From Caballeronia arationis (GTDB lineage: Bacteria; Pseudomonadota; Gammaproteobacteria; Burkholderiales; Burkholderiaceae): a DNA stretch of 64,000 nt. The stretch lies in NCBI RefSeq assembly GCF_001544975.2, contig NZ_FCOG02000027.1:29129-93128 (forward strand), read 5' to 3'. Within the stretch, counting starts at the first letter, position 1. Every line of letters begins with the position of its first letter. The notes beneath the pieces were generated by a model. That model worked only from the letters and a program-made list of their open reading frames with translations. It was not told the origin of the DNA and did not search any database. The translations under genes were made by a program, and so were the position numbers. Below, in pieces: positions 45,373 through 54,741 of the stretch.

Positions 45373-46845
45373 ATGGCCGATACCCCCGTCGCCCACGCAT
45401 CCGCGTTCGACAGCGACGCGCCCATCACCGACGCCAACGAGCGCCTCTGGAACCACGACCTCGCGCCCGTGCCGCGCGCGAAACGCACCTGGACCGGCTA
45501 CAGCATCTTCGCGATGTGGATGTCGGACGTGCACAGCGTCGGCGGCTATACGTTCGCCGCGAGCCTCTTTCTGCTCGGCATCTCCGGCTGGCAGGTGCTG
45601 CTCGCGCTCTCGGTGGGAATTCTCGTCGTCTACGTGCTGATGAACTGGGTCGGCAAGCCGAGCCTCACGCACGGCATCCCGTTTCCCGTGATGGCGCGCG
45701 TCAGCATGGGCGTGATGGGTGCGAACCTCGCGGCGCTGATTCGCGGCGTCGTCGGGATCGTCTGGTATGGCGTGCAGACCTATTTCGCGTCGAAGGCGGT
45801 CGCGACGCTCCTGTTGCTCTTCGTGCCGTCCGCGATCGCGCTGCGCGACACGATTTTCCTGCGCCTCGACCTGCTCGGCTGGGTCAGCTTTCTTTTCATG
45901 TGGCTCTTGCAACTCATCATCTTCCAGCGCGGCATGGAAATCATCCGCAAGTTCATCGACTTCTGCGGCCCGGCCGTCTACGTGGTGATGATCGTGCTGA
46001 TGGGCTGGATTTTGTCGCGCGCGGGACTCGACAGCCTGAACCTCACGCTCGGCGGCGAGAAGCTTTCCGGCACGGCGCAATTCCTCGGCATGGGCAACGC
46101 GATCCTGCTCGTCATCAGCTATTTCGCCGCGCTGCTGCTCAATTTCGGCGACTTCTCGCGCTTCGCGAAAAGCGAGCGGCAGATGAAGATCGGCAACTTT
46201 CTCGGGCTGCCGGTCAACTTCATCGCCTTCGCGATCATCACGGTGATCGTGACCTCGGGCAGCGCCAAAGTCTTCGGCACGATGATCATGGACCCGGTCG
46301 AGATCGTCTCGCGCATCGACAACAAGATCGCGGTGGCGATCGGCAGCGTGACGTTCATCATCGCGACGATGGGCATCAACATCGTCGCCAACTTCGTGTC
46401 GCCGGCTTACGACATCGCCAACCTGTTCCCGAAGCACGTCGACTTCAAGAAGGGCGGGCTGATCGCCTCGGTGCTCGCGGTGCTGGTCTGCCCGTGGATC
46501 TTCGTCGACAGCCCGAAGGCGATCACGATCTTCGTCTCAGTGTTCGGCGCCGTGCTCGCTCCGATGTACGGCGTGATGATGGCCGACTTCTATCTCGTCA
46601 AGAAGCAGGTCGTGCAGACCGCCGAGCTCTACACGATGTCGCCGAGCGGGCGTTTTTACTACGACGGCGGCTGGAACAGGGTGGGGCTCGTCGCGCTTCT
46701 GGTGTCGGGATTCATCTCGGTCGGCTGGGAGATCAGCACGCAACTTCTCAAGCTCTTGCCGGCGAACAACTTCGGCTGGCTAATCGGCGCGGTGGCGGGC
46801 GCCGCGATCTACACCATCGCGATGCGCAGCGCGAAGCGCGTATAG
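45373..46845 (+). CDS. NCS1 family nucleobase/hydantoin/allantoin permease
   Basis: Cation symporter of 490 residues, 12 helices. NCS1 marks: GYSIFAMWMSDVHSVGGYTF (helix 1), VVGIVWYGVQTYFASKAVA (helix 3), FPVMARVSMGVMGANLAAL and LLNFGDFSRFAKSERQMKIG. ATG 45373 has GAGGAG. The allantoin/uracil/hydantoin group is likely; no hydantoinase or cytosine deaminase gene is linked, so substrate stays open. Confidence 0.92.
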   Translation: MADTPVAHASAFDSDAPITDANERLWNHDLAPVPRAKRTWTGYSIFAMWMSDVHSVGGYTFAASLFLLGISGWQVLLALSVGILVVYVLMNWVGKPSLTHGIPFPVMARVSMGVMGANLAALIRGVVGIVWYGVQTYFASKAVATLLLLFVPSAIALRDTIFLRLDLLGWVSFLFMWLLQLIIFQRGMEIIRKFIDFCGPAVYVVMIVLMGWILSRAGLDSLNLTLGGEKLSGTAQFLGMGNAILLVISYFAALLLNFGDFSRFAKSERQMKIGNFLGLPVNFIAFAIITVIVTSGSAKVFGTMIMDPVEIVSRIDNKIAVAIGSVTFIIATMGINIVANFVSPAYDIANLFPKHVDFKKGGLIASVLAVLVCPWIFVDSPKAITIFVSVFGAVLAPMYGVMMADFYLVKKQVVQTAELYTMSPSGRFYYDGGWNRVGLVALLVSGFISVGWEISTQLLKLLPANNFGWLIGAVAGAAIYTIAMRSAKRV

Positions 46846-46867
46846 CGCCCGGGCTGCGAGCAGGCGC

Positions 46868-47191
46868 TCATTTCAGCCACTTGCGCACGTCCTCTTCCCA
46901 CGCCGGCTGGCCGCAGTCCGGCGGATTTTCCGGGCCGAGCACGGTGATATAGCCCTGCGTCTTCATGCACGCCTCGTAGGCGCGCACCTGTGTGCAGCGC
47001 CCGGCGCCCGCCTGTTTCGCGGACTGCTTGCACGTGTCCATCGCGCGGTCCATGGCGGAGAAGTCGGCATCGGCGTTCCCGTTCGCGGACGGCGGCGGAT
47101 TGCCGCCCATCGAAAATTCGACGGGCCCGCTCTGCGCACACGCGGCGAGCAGGGCGGTGCAGCCGGCGAGCAACAGGGATCGCGTTTTCAT
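46868..47191 (-). CDS. small lipoprotein
   Basis: Precursor of 107 residues with lipobox LAGCTALLAACAQSGP (lipidated Cys at about 18). The mature part has four further cysteines (DTCKQSAKQAGAGRCTQVRA; YEACMKTQGY; NPPDCGQPAW), likely forming disulfides. ATG 47191 follows AGGAA. Unknown function; converges with the NCS1 permease. Confidence 0.75.
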   Translation of the reverse strand: MKTRSLLLAGCTALLAACAQSGPVEFSMGGNPPPSANGNADADFSAMDRAMDTCKQSAKQAGAGRCTQVRAYEACMKTQGYITVLGPENPPDCGQPAWEEDVRKWLK

Positions 47192-47358
47192 TGTCGGAAC
47201 TTCCTCTGCGAAGGCGTGTGGCGGCGTTCGTTCTGCGTCTGGCCAGGACGCCCGGTCCTTCATTATTATGAAGTGGTTTGCGCATAGACGGCCATAAGCG
47301 AGACCGCGCTCTCGTGCCGTCCCGCCATCGCGATCCGAATAAAAAACAGGGGTGTCCG

Positions 47359-48348
47359 ATGCAACCGTCCAGACGCTTGCGCCTCTTCGCGCGCTCACTC
47401 GCGTGCTCGTTTGTAAGCATTGCGCTGCTGACTCCGGCTTTACCCGTTGCCGCCGAACAAATCGCGCTCGGGCAGAGCGAACTGTGCGGCCTCGACACCT
47501 TCCGGCCGGACCGTGCGGGAACGTTGCGGGAGCAAGTCGTCGAGGGAAGGAACGGGCCGCTCGCGTATTACCGTTTCGGGCACGGCACGCCCGTCGTGCT
47601 GATTACGGGCTACCGCGCGAGCATCGCGGAATGGGACGCGTATTTCCTCGGCGAACTGGCGCGCCATCACGATGTAATCGTGTTCGACAACCGTGGCGTC
47701 GGCCGTTCGACCGGCGTGACCGGACGCTACGGCCCGGACTACGGCATGCGCGACATGGCCGCCGACGCGGCCGATCTGATCGCGAAGCTCGGCTTGCGGC
47801 GTGTGGCCGTCGTCGGCTGGTCGATGGGCGGGATGATCGCGCAGGAGCTTGTTGCCGGGTCGCATCGTGGAATCGACCGGCTCGTGCTGATCGCCACCGC
47901 GCCGCCCGGCCCGCGGGCGACGCCGCTCGCGGCCACAACCGGTGAAGTGTTGTCGAGCCACGGCCCCGACGCGTTCGGGAAGATCATGGGCGTGCTGTTC
48001 CCGCCGGACGCGCTCAGCGACGCGATGAAATGCTTCGCCAGCGACATGTTCGCGCTGCCGGGCTACAAGGAGACGCCGTTCGACGACGCGGTGGCGGCAC
48101 AGCAGAACCGCGCGATGGAGCGCTGGTTCGCCGATGCCGCCGCAGCGAACGCGCTGCGGCGCGTCACAGTGCCGACGCTGATCGTCGCGGGTGAGCGCGA
48201 CGACGTCCTTGCGCACGCCAATGCCGAAGCGCTAAACGAACTCATCCCGCGGTCGCAACTACGCATCGTGGACGATGCGGGACACGCGATGATGTTCCAG
48301 TATCCGCTCGCCCTCGCGCGAATGATCGACGCGTTCGTCCAGCGATGA
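47359..48348 (+). CDS. secreted alpha/beta hydrolase
   Basis: Exported esterase/lipase-like hydrolase of 329 residues. Sec signal peptide to about ALPVAAEQ. Catalytic triad candidates: nucleophile Ser in VVGWSMGGMIAQEL, Asp in VAGERDDVLAHANAEALNEL and His in VDDAGHAMMFQYPLALARMI; oxyanion segment VVLITGYRASIAEWDAYFLG. Substrate unknown. Confidence 0.88.
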   Translation: MQPSRRLRLFARSLACSFVSIALLTPALPVAAEQIALGQSELCGLDTFRPDRAGTLREQVVEGRNGPLAYYRFGHGTPVVLITGYRASIAEWDAYFLGELARHHDVIVFDNRGVGRSTGVTGRYGPDYGMRDMAADAADLIAKLGLRRVAVVGWSMGGMIAQELVAGSHRGIDRLVLIATAPPGPRATPLAATTGEVLSSHGPDAFGKIMGVLFPPDALSDAMKCFASDMFALPGYKETPFDDAVAAQQNRAMERWFADAAAANALRRVTVPTLIVAGERDDVLAHANAEALNELIPRSQLRIVDDAGHAMMFQYPLALARMIDAFVQR

Positions 48349-48355
48349 GCGTGCG

Positions 48356-48601
48356 CTATTGCTTCATCTTGCCGGTCGAACTGCCGCCGGACGCGCTGTT
48401 GGGCGCCATGCCCTTTTCGCGCTGCTGCATCAGCGTGCCTGAGCCGCCGCTGGGCGCACTCGCGGCAGGGTCGCTCTTGGCTGCGTTGCCCATGTTGGCG
48501 CCCTGGTTCGCGCTCGGCGGCGTCTTGGCGTCGTTCTGGGCAAAGGCGCTCGTGCTCGCGATCAGGACGAGGGCGGCCGTCATCGTTCGAAGGGGTTTCA
48601 T
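48356..48601 (-). CDS. small secreted hypothetical protein
   Basis: Precursor of 81 residues: signal peptide MKPLRTMTAALVLIASTSAF (cleavage AFA-QND) and a mature Gly/Ser/Ala/Asn-rich part. ATG 48601 has GGAGACAACC before it. Common in Burkholderiaceae; function unknown. Confidence 0.7.
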   Translation of the reverse strand: MKPLRTMTAALVLIASTSAFAQNDAKTPPSANQGANMGNAAKSDPAASAPSGGSGTLMQQREKGMAPNSASGGSSTGKMKQ

Positions 48602-48712
48602 GGTTGTCTCCGTATGTCCGGTTATCCGGTGCTTTTCTTTCAGCATCCTTCGTGCCGCGAACCGCAGGGTTAAAGTTGTCGTCCTGTCCCTACACACTGA
48701 CTGCCGAAAAAT

Positions 48713-49702
48713 ATGGACTTGCTAAGCCGGCTTCTTTCGTTGATGCCCGTCAGCGGGCGTCTGGATGTCAGATGCCATTTCGGCGCGCCGTGGGCGATCG
48801 AGCAGGCGGCCGCGGGCGTGCGTGAGATTCCCTATCACGTGCTCCTGTCAGGCAGCGCGATCGTCGAGGACGGCAATGGAGCGCCGCAACAACTGATCGC
48901 GGGGGACATCGTCGTGTTTCCGGGCGGTTCCGCGCACCGCATCCACGACGGCAGCGGCAAGCCGCCGCTACCCATCTCCGAGCGGCAAGGCAACGGCTTT
49001 GCCGTGGCCGGCAACGGACCGGAGCCGGGCGGCGAGCAGGACGGTGTCGCCGACATCCTGTGCGGCCGGTTCCTGCTCGGCGCCATGCCCGAGCGGCTGC
49101 TGCGCGATCATCTGCCGGGAAGGCTGGTCGTGCGCAGCGCGGCGGGCGGCGAACCCGCGCAAACATCCGCCGACGCGCTCCCGAGCGCCTCCCGCCTGCG
49201 ACGTCTGATCGAACTGATGCGGGAGGAAGCCTCCGACGAAGGTCCGGGCAGCGCGTCGCTCGTGAGTCACTTGTCGGGCGCGCTTTTCGCGCTGACGCTG
49301 CGCTTCGCGAGCGAGGGTTCGCAGCCGCCCGCGGGGCTGCTGGCGCTCGCGGCGCGGCCGCGCTTGTCGGCGGCGCTGATGGCGATGTTCGAGCGGCCCG
49401 GTGAAGCCTGGACGCTCGACCAGTTCGCCGCGCTCTGCAACATGTCGCGGGCGACGTTCGTGCGCCAGTTCCAGGAGGCGATCGGCCGTTCGGCAACCGA
49501 CGTGCTGACCGAAGTGCGCATGACGATGGCGGGACGCGCGCTGCTGGAGACGGCGGCGCCTGTTGCGCAGATCGGCGAATCGGTCGGCTATCAGTCCGAC
49601 GCCGCGTTCCAGCGCGTCTTCAAGCGCCACATCGGGGTGACGCCGGCGCGCTGGCGTGCGTCGGGCGGGCGGGAGAGTGCGGCGGACGCGCAGAGCGAGT
49701 GA
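48713..49702 (+). CDS. AraC-family regulator with cupin sensor domain
   Basis: Regulator of 329 residues. N-terminal cupin_6-type sensor (VLLSGSAIVEDGNGAPQQLI; IVVFPGGSAHRIHDGSGKPP) and C-terminal AraC HTH pair (WTLDQFAALCNMSRATFVRQ; VAQIGESVGYQSDAAFQRVF). The start at 48713 gives the common cupin start (DLLSRLLSLMPVSGRLD). Targets unknown; the neighbouring secreted protein is divergent. Confidence 0.9.
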   Translation: MDLLSRLLSLMPVSGRLDVRCHFGAPWAIEQAAAGVREIPYHVLLSGSAIVEDGNGAPQQLIAGDIVVFPGGSAHRIHDGSGKPPLPISERQGNGFAVAGNGPEPGGEQDGVADILCGRFLLGAMPERLLRDHLPGRLVVRSAAGGEPAQTSADALPSASRLRRLIELMREEASDEGPGSASLVSHLSGALFALTLRFASEGSQPPAGLLALAARPRLSAALMAMFERPGEAWTLDQFAALCNMSRATFVRQFQEAIGRSATDVLTEVRMTMAGRALLETAAPVAQIGESVGYQSDAAFQRVFKRHIGVTPARWRASGGRESAADAQSE

Positions 49703-49861
49703 CCCGCCTGGCGGCCGTCGCGCAATCGCCGCGCCAACAATCTTTTGTTGCAAACGACATTGATCCTTCGGGATGCCGTGCCTAGCATGTTTCGATCACC
49801 CCGCCGCATGATTCGATGCGGCACCGGGTCACCGGGGCCACGACGGCCGATGGGAGCAAAC

Positions 49862-50197
49862 ATGCTGAAGGTAATACTTGAAGTACTCGCGGCGATCGCC
49901 GTAACCGGGATCTACCTGCTGCCCGCGATTCTCGCCGACCGCACCAAACGCCGCTCGGTGCTGTTGCTCGCGCTGTTCAACCTGCTGCTCGGCTGGACCG
50001 TGATCGGCTGGATCGCCGCAATGTACTGGGCGTTTCATCCCGACAGCGCGCGCATGCTCGGGCGTATCGCGAAGAAGAACCGCCGGGCGTCGGCGCAACA
50101 TACCGTCGATGCCATCGTGTCGCGCGCCCGGGCACGCGGCGCACGGCGCGCGGGGATCGGTTTCGCTCATGGCATGGAGCGCAGCGGTGGGGATTGA
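49862..50197 (+). CDS. superinfection immunity family membrane protein
   Basis: Protein of 111 residues with two helices (VILEVLAAIAVTGIYLLPAI; RSVLLLALFNLLLGWTVIGW), the signature of the Imm_superinfect family (named for phage T4 Imm), followed by a basic cytosolic tail. Chromosomal members are widespread outside prophages. Alone on its transcript; no phage gene nearby. Confidence 0.8.
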   Translation: MLKVILEVLAAIAVTGIYLLPAILADRTKRRSVLLLALFNLLLGWTVIGWIAAMYWAFHPDSARMLGRIAKKNRRASAQHTVDAIVSRARARGARRAGIGFAHGMERSGGD

Positions 50198-50298
50198 TCG
50201 CGCAGGGCTCTGCATGCGATGTGCCTCGTGACGATTGCGGCGCGCGGATAAGATTCCGTGCGACAACATCGCCATCGAACAGGCATGAGGAACGACGC

Positions 50299-50685
50299 AT
50301 GAGCATCCGCATCATTCAGCTGGGCAGCGCACGTGTCGAGGACGAAGGATTGCGCATCGGCACCGTGCGTCGGCCGCCGCGCGGCGTGCCGAAGGCCGAA
50401 TTCGCCTCGCGCGACTATTACGACGTCTGGTTGCCGATTCTGTCGCCGAGTGCCGAGTTGATGACCCAAGGCCGTAACGCCACCGACGACGCACAATGGT
50501 CCGCATTCGAGCGCAAGTTCCGCGCGGAAATGAACGCCGGCGACGCGAGCAAGGTGCTCGACCTGCTCGCCGCGCTCTCGAAGACGTCCAGTTTTTCGGT
50601 CGGCTGCTATTGCGACGACGAGCGCCGCTGTCACCGCGGGATTCTCAGACAAATGCTCGCGGATCGCGGCGCGCAGATCGTATGA
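50299..50685 (+). CDS. DUF488 family protein
   Basis: Small cytosolic protein of 128 residues. DUF488 signatures: TVRRPPRGVPKAEFASRDYY and the Cys/His motif VGCYCDDERRCHRGILRQML. Function of the family is not established. Converges with the intradiol dioxygenase gene (9 bp). Confidence 0.88.
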   Translation: MSIRIIQLGSARVEDEGLRIGTVRRPPRGVPKAEFASRDYYDVWLPILSPSAELMTQGRNATDDAQWSAFERKFRAEMNAGDASKVLDLLAALSKTSSFSVGCYCDDERRCHRGILRQMLADRGAQIV

Positions 50686-50694
50686 AGTGCAGTT

Positions 50695-51288
50695 TCAAGT
50701 GACGATCACGAAGTCGAAGTGCGCCATCTCCGGCTTTCCGCTTTCGTCCGTCGACATGAGCAGGCGCCGGTCGAACAGGCCGTCGCGCGTGTTCTGCGGC
50801 TCACGGGGAAAATAAAGCTGAGTGACGAGCACCGGCCTATTAGGCGCCTGCACCGATACATGAAAATGCCGCGTGCGCCCGGGATACAGGCCCGGCACAA
50901 TGGTTTCGAGGCAGTATCGGCCGTCGCTGTCGGCGAACTGATGGCCGCGCAGGCGAAAACCGTCGATGTCGTATTGACCGGCGTCGTCCGCGTGCCAGAA
51001 ATCGAGCAGTGCGCCCGGAATCGGCTGGCATCGCACCGAGATGACGCGTCCCGTCAGCACGATCCGCGTTCCCGCGATGCCTTGTTCGACCAGCATCGTC
51101 CGCTCCGGCGAGTTCGGCAGGAAGAAGGGTCCGGCGGTCTGCCGGGGCGTGGCGTGGTGATCGTCGGCGCAGGCGGGCGTGGGCTCTGCGGCTTGCGCTG
51201 TTTCCATCGACAACAAAAGCGCCGCCGAGGCCGCGCCGGAGCGGCAAAGAAAGTCGCGCCGCCGTAGATTCACGCTTCTCGCACGCAT
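50695..51288 (-). CDS. Tat-exported intradiol dioxygenase-like protein
   Basis: Protein of 197 residues related to the protocatechuate 3,4-dioxygenase beta subunit, which splits catechol rings between the hydroxyls using Fe(III). Tat leader NLRRRDFLCRSGAASAALLL. Iron ligands are all visible: Tyr106 (DDAGQYDIDG), Tyr135 and His141/His143 (GLYPGRTRHFHVSV). Single subunit. ATG 51288 follows GGAG. Sits directly downstream of the GntR gene on the same strand with its own leader, but no apionate role is implied. Confidence 0.88.
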   Translation of the reverse strand: MRARSVNLRRRDFLCRSGAASAALLLSMETAQAAEPTPACADDHHATPRQTAGPFFLPNSPERTMLVEQGIAGTRIVLTGRVISVRCQPIPGALLDFWHADDAGQYDIDGFRLRGHQFADSDGRYCLETIVPGLYPGRTRHFHVSVQAPNRPVLVTQLYFPREPQNTRDGLFDRRLLMSTDESGKPEMAHFDFVIVT

Positions 51289-51316
51289 CGCCGATGCTCC
51301 TTGCAGCGCTTGATCG

Positions 51317-52024
51317 CTAAGTGCGGATTAACGTCCGGTACAGCTCGTTCGCGCGGCTCAGATGCGCGCGCATCGCTTCGGCTGCGGCGTCGCCATCGCG
51401 CGCGCCGATTGCATCGACGATCCGCTGATGCTCCGCGAGCGTCAGTTCCTCGGCGCCCGGAGCCCGGACGAGCGGCCGGTAGTATTCACCCGCCCATCTG
51501 AACAGCGACTCGACAATCGACGGAAAAATCGGATTGCCGCTGATCTGCGCGATCTCGCGATGAAACGCCATGTCGCGCTCGATGAATTCCTCCAGATTGA
51601 CCATCGACGCGCGCTGCTGCGCCACCTTCAGTTGCAGCCGGGCGACGTCTTCCTCGGTGGCTCGCTCGGCGGCCATCCGCGCCGTGCCGGTCTCCAGAAA
51701 CATGCGCGCGTGCTTGAGGTGTTCCAGCATGTCGGGTTGCGTGCGCAGCAGATGCATCGCGCCGCCCGCGATCTGTGCGATCAGGCGTTCCGCGGTCGGC
51801 ACGACGACGCGCGCGCGCTCGCCATGCACGATCTCGACGATCCCCGAGCGTTCGAGCGTCTGCAGCGCCTCGCGGATCGCCGGCCGCCCGACGCCATAGA
51901 TTTCCATCAGTTCGCGCTCGGACGGAAGCTGCGCGCCGGGCGCGATTTCCCCGGTGCGGATGCGCTCCATCAATCGGTCGAGTACTTCCTGATAGAGCTT
52001 GCGACGCTGAACGATTTCAGCCAT
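51317..52024 (-). CDS. GntR/FadR-type (FCD) regulator of the apionate operon
   Basis: Regulator of 235 residues: winged HTH (residues 10-75; LPSERELMEIYGVGRPAIRE) and an FCD effector/metal domain (95-220; FIERDMAFHREIAQISGNPI, EHQRIVDAIGARDGDAAAEA). Follows the kinase gene by 70 bp. That gap holds a 19-bp operator-like inverted repeat (52050-52068) that recurs upstream of the MFS gene, so it probably represses both until a sugar-acid effector binds. Confidence 0.92.
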   Translation of the reverse strand: MAEIVQRRKLYQEVLDRLMERIRTGEIAPGAQLPSERELMEIYGVGRPAIREALQTLERSGIVEIVHGERARVVVPTAERLIAQIAGGAMHLLRTQPDMLEHLKHARMFLETGTARMAAERATEEDVARLQLKVAQQRASMVNLEEFIERDMAFHREIAQISGNPIFPSIVESLFRWAGEYYRPLVRAPGAEELTLAEHQRIVDAIGARDGDAAAEAMRAHLSRANELYRTLIRT

Positions 52025-52049
52025 TGAATCTTCCGTGCGTTTGACTTAG

Positions 52050-52068
52050 TGGTCTGATGAGATTACCA
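52050..52068 (-). promoter_or_regulatory. candidate GntR operator, copy 1 (own promoter)
   Basis: TGGTCTGATGAGATTACCA on the plus strand: half sites TGGT and ACCA separated by 11 bp, extendable to GTGGT/ACCAC. It is 25 bp before the regulator start codon. Reading on the gene strand, 22 of 30 bases are shared with the copy before the MFS gene. Confidence 0.6.
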
Positions 52069-52094
52069 CGGAGGCACGGAACCGAGTCGCGCGG

Positions 52095-53474
52095 TCAGTT
52101 GAGCAGCCGGCCTTCCCGAACCGCGCCGAAAAACGAGGCTTCCCCGATCTGCCCGCCCTTGAGCACGATTTCGAGACCGTCCCGACGAACGTCGTCCGAC
52201 CACGCGCGGCACAGCGGCGCGCCCGGCGCGAGTCCGCCAGCGACGCTCAGTGCCGAAATGCCGAGCGCGCTCGCGACTTCGCCGGAACTGTCGCCGCCGG
52301 CCACCACGACGCGCCGCAGTTCCACGCGATCGAGCAGGCGCCGCATCACATCGGCGAGCGCACCGCCGACGCGCCGCGCGGCGTCCTGACGCGAGAGGCC
52401 GGCGTCGCGCGCGATCGAATCGAAGCCGAGCACGGCGGGATCGTCGGGGCCTTCGGCGCTGAAGACGAGCGCGCTTTGCTCCTGCCGCAGCGCCTGCTCG
52501 GCGACGTCGATCACGCGCGCGATTTCGGCATCGCCCTCGCGCGGGTCGAGCGCGCGCCGCAGATCGACCCGCTCGACGCAAAAGCCGTATGCGCGCGCCC
52601 AGCGGATCTGGCCGGCCGTGACTGGCGAACAACTGCCGCTCACGGCGGCGATCGCGGGCACGGGTCCGGCAGCGGGCAGGGCGGGCGTGGCGGGCAAGAG
52701 GCCGCACGCGCGCCAGTGAGCGGCGAGCGCGTACTGCAATCCCGACGACGACGCGCTGAACACACCTGCGCCACGGTTTTCCCAGACGAGCCGTCCGGCG
52801 GCCGCGAGCGTTTCCTCGTCCAGCACGTCGATCATGACGACCGGCGTGTCGTCGCCCTGGAGCGCGTGACATGAAGCGGAGGCGTCGGGCGCGCGCACCC
52901 GCACCATGTCGATCAGTTCGATGCGGCGTTCGGTCTGCTGTCGCAGATGCACGCGCAGGTCGGCTTCGTTCATCGGCGTGACGGGATGGCGCGACATCGT
53001 CGGATGGCGGTCGAGCCGGTAGCCCGCGCCGTCGACGGCCGCGAACAGATTGCCGAACGCCTGGTAGCGCTTCAGCCGCGGCGCACCGACGATCATCGGC
53101 GACCAGCTTCCCGGCATGTGCGTCACGCCTAGGTCGATGGCGCGCCCGATCGAGCCGATCGCAGGCGACGAATCGAAGGTCGAGCAGACCTTGTATTGCA
53201 GGATCGGTGCGCCGAGCGCGGCCAGCGCGGCGAAAACGGGCGGCAGCGCGTCGTCCATCCATTGCGGGCTGCGTCCGCGCGACGATCCCGCCAGCCCCAC
53301 GCAGCGCACCTCGGGAAAGCGCGCGAGCAGTTCGGGCGAGGGCGTGTCGAGACAGAGCAGGGTGGGGACGCCCGCGGCCGTCAGCGCTTCCATCGCGTCG
53401 GTCGAACCGGTGAAGTCGTCGCCGTAATAGGCGAGCAGGAGGCCGTCGGGCCAGTCCTCCGAATGCGAACTCAT
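52095..53474 (-). CDS. oiaK: four-carbon acid sugar kinase family (3-oxo-isoapionate kinase-like)
   Basis: Kinase of 459 residues of the DUF1537 family. Family motifs: YYGDDFTGSTDAMEALTAAG at the N-terminus, VVAGGDSSGEVASALGISAL and LKGGQIGEASFFGAV near the C-terminus (nucleotide domain). In the D-apionate pathway this family (OiaK) phosphorylates 3-oxo-isoapionate. ATG 53474 overlaps the RuBisCO-like gene stop by 4 bp (ATGA), so the two are coupled. Members can also act on other acids, so the assignment rests on the neighbours. Confidence 0.82.
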   Translation of the reverse strand: MSSHSEDWPDGLLLAYYGDDFTGSTDAMEALTAAGVPTLLCLDTPSPELLARFPEVRCVGLAGSSRGRSPQWMDDALPPVFAALAALGAPILQYKVCSTFDSSPAIGSIGRAIDLGVTHMPGSWSPMIVGAPRLKRYQAFGNLFAAVDGAGYRLDRHPTMSRHPVTPMNEADLRVHLRQQTERRIELIDMVRVRAPDASASCHALQGDDTPVVMIDVLDEETLAAAGRLVWENRGAGVFSASSSGLQYALAAHWRACGLLPATPALPAAGPVPAIAAVSGSCSPVTAGQIRWARAYGFCVERVDLRRALDPREGDAEIARVIDVAEQALRQEQSALVFSAEGPDDPAVLGFDSIARDAGLSRQDAARRVGGALADVMRRLLDRVELRRVVVAGGDSSGEVASALGISALSVAGGLAPGAPLCRAWSDDVRRDGLEIVLKGGQIGEASFFGAVREGRLLN

Positions 53475-54715
53475 CGCCAGAACTCCAGCGCGGCGGCGAG
53501 CGCCGGATTGCGCTGTGCATGCCGTTCGAGCGGCACGCCCTCGATTGCCGCGACCCATGCTTCGCGCAACGCCTCGACGCCCGCCGCGACGCCGCCCGGA
53601 TGGCCGAAGATCCCGCCGCCCGCGGTATGAATCAGGTCCGCGCAGCCGATCGCGGCGAAGGTGTCCGCGGCCTGCAGGCCCGTCTGGCCGGAACTGAAGA
53701 CGGGCATCGCGGGCATCGGCGCGTCGGGCATCACGGGCGAGAGCACGGCGCGTGCGGCGGCGATCACGCTGTCATCGGGCTCGCTGAACTTGTTGCGCAG
53801 GCCGTTCACGTGCAGGTGATCCGCGCCCGCGAGACGCCAGATCATCTGCCACGGCGCGTAATCCCAGCCGAGTTCCGGACTGCGCGACAGGTAACCCCAG
53901 CCCGCGCGATGCGCATGGATCGGCAACTGGCTGTGACGCCGCAATTCGTGCATGCCGACGAGCCCGATCGAATTGAGCACGGCCATCACGCAGGTGCCGC
54001 CTTCGGCGAGCACGAGATCGTGGCGGCGCTTCATCTGGTCGAGATCGCCCGTGATGTTGAACGCGACCATCGCCTTCTTGCCGGTGCGATCCGCGTGCTC
54101 GTTCACGACACGCATCACCGCGCGCACGCGTTCGTCGAACGGGCAATGCGGGCCGTCGCCCTGCAGTTCGTCATCCTTGATGAAGTCGATGCCGCCCGCG
54201 ACCAGTTCGCGCACCTGCCGCGCGGTCTCGTCCGGCGACAGGCCGACGCTCGGCTTGATGATCGTGCCGATCAGCGGCCCGCGCTCGACGCCGGCGAGCC
54301 GGCGCGTGCCTTCGATGCCGAACGCCGGCCCCGGATAGGCGCTTGCGAACGACGGCGGCAGGCGCAGGCCCGTCAGCCGCAAGCCCGACACCTGACGCAG
54401 CTCGAACAGGTTGCCGGCAATCGTCGACATCAGGTTCGGCAGCGACGGCCCCAGGTTTTCGATCGGCCACGACAGTTCCAGCGCGCAGCGCGTGTACACC
54501 TTCGATTCGATGCCGCCGGGCAGGCTGGGTTTGTCGGCGCGATCGAGCACGTCGAGGCGCTCGACGCGCGCGCCCGAGCGCGCCTTCAGTTCGGGCGTCT
54601 CGTTCGGCAGCGCGACGAAGGTGCCGCTCGACTGCTCGCCCGCGATGACGTCGGCGGCGAGGTGCGGATCGACGCCGGTTTCCAGCCAGTAGGTCGCGTG
54701 GATGCGTTCGGTCAC
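53471..54715 (-). CDS. oiaX: RuBisCO-like protein (3-oxo-isoapionate-4-phosphate decarboxylase-like)
   Basis: Form IV RuBisCO-like protein of 414 residues. Active-site parts: Lys154 in TIIKPSVGLSP, the metal/carbamate block IDFIKDDELQGD (Lys180, Asp182, Glu183) and phosphate-binding glycines (SSGQTGLQAADTF; TAGGGIFGHPGG). OiaX decarboxylates 3-oxo-isoapionate 4-phosphate to L-erythrulose 1-phosphate. GTG start at 54715 with GAGGAAA; apnO ends 27 bp upstream. Neighbours ApnO and OiaK are the expected partners. Confidence 0.85.
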   Translation of the reverse strand: MTERIHATYWLETGVDPHLAADVIAGEQSSGTFVALPNETPELKARSGARVERLDVLDRADKPSLPGGIESKVYTRCALELSWPIENLGPSLPNLMSTIAGNLFELRQVSGLRLTGLRLPPSFASAYPGPAFGIEGTRRLAGVERGPLIGTIIKPSVGLSPDETARQVRELVAGGIDFIKDDELQGDGPHCPFDERVRAVMRVVNEHADRTGKKAMVAFNITGDLDQMKRRHDLVLAEGGTCVMAVLNSIGLVGMHELRRHSQLPIHAHRAGWGYLSRSPELGWDYAPWQMIWRLAGADHLHVNGLRNKFSEPDDSVIAAARAVLSPVMPDAPMPAMPVFSSGQTGLQAADTFAAIGCADLIHTAGGGIFGHPGGVAAGVEALREAWVAAIEGVPLERHAQRNPALAAALEFWR

Positions 54716-54741
54716 GATGGGTTTCCTCGACGAGTGCGGTT

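Noticed and set aside
53471..54715. True carbon-fixing RuBisCO
   Set aside because: Length (414 residues), single subunit type and neighbourhood match RuBisCO-like proteins; no phosphoribulokinase or small subunit gene.
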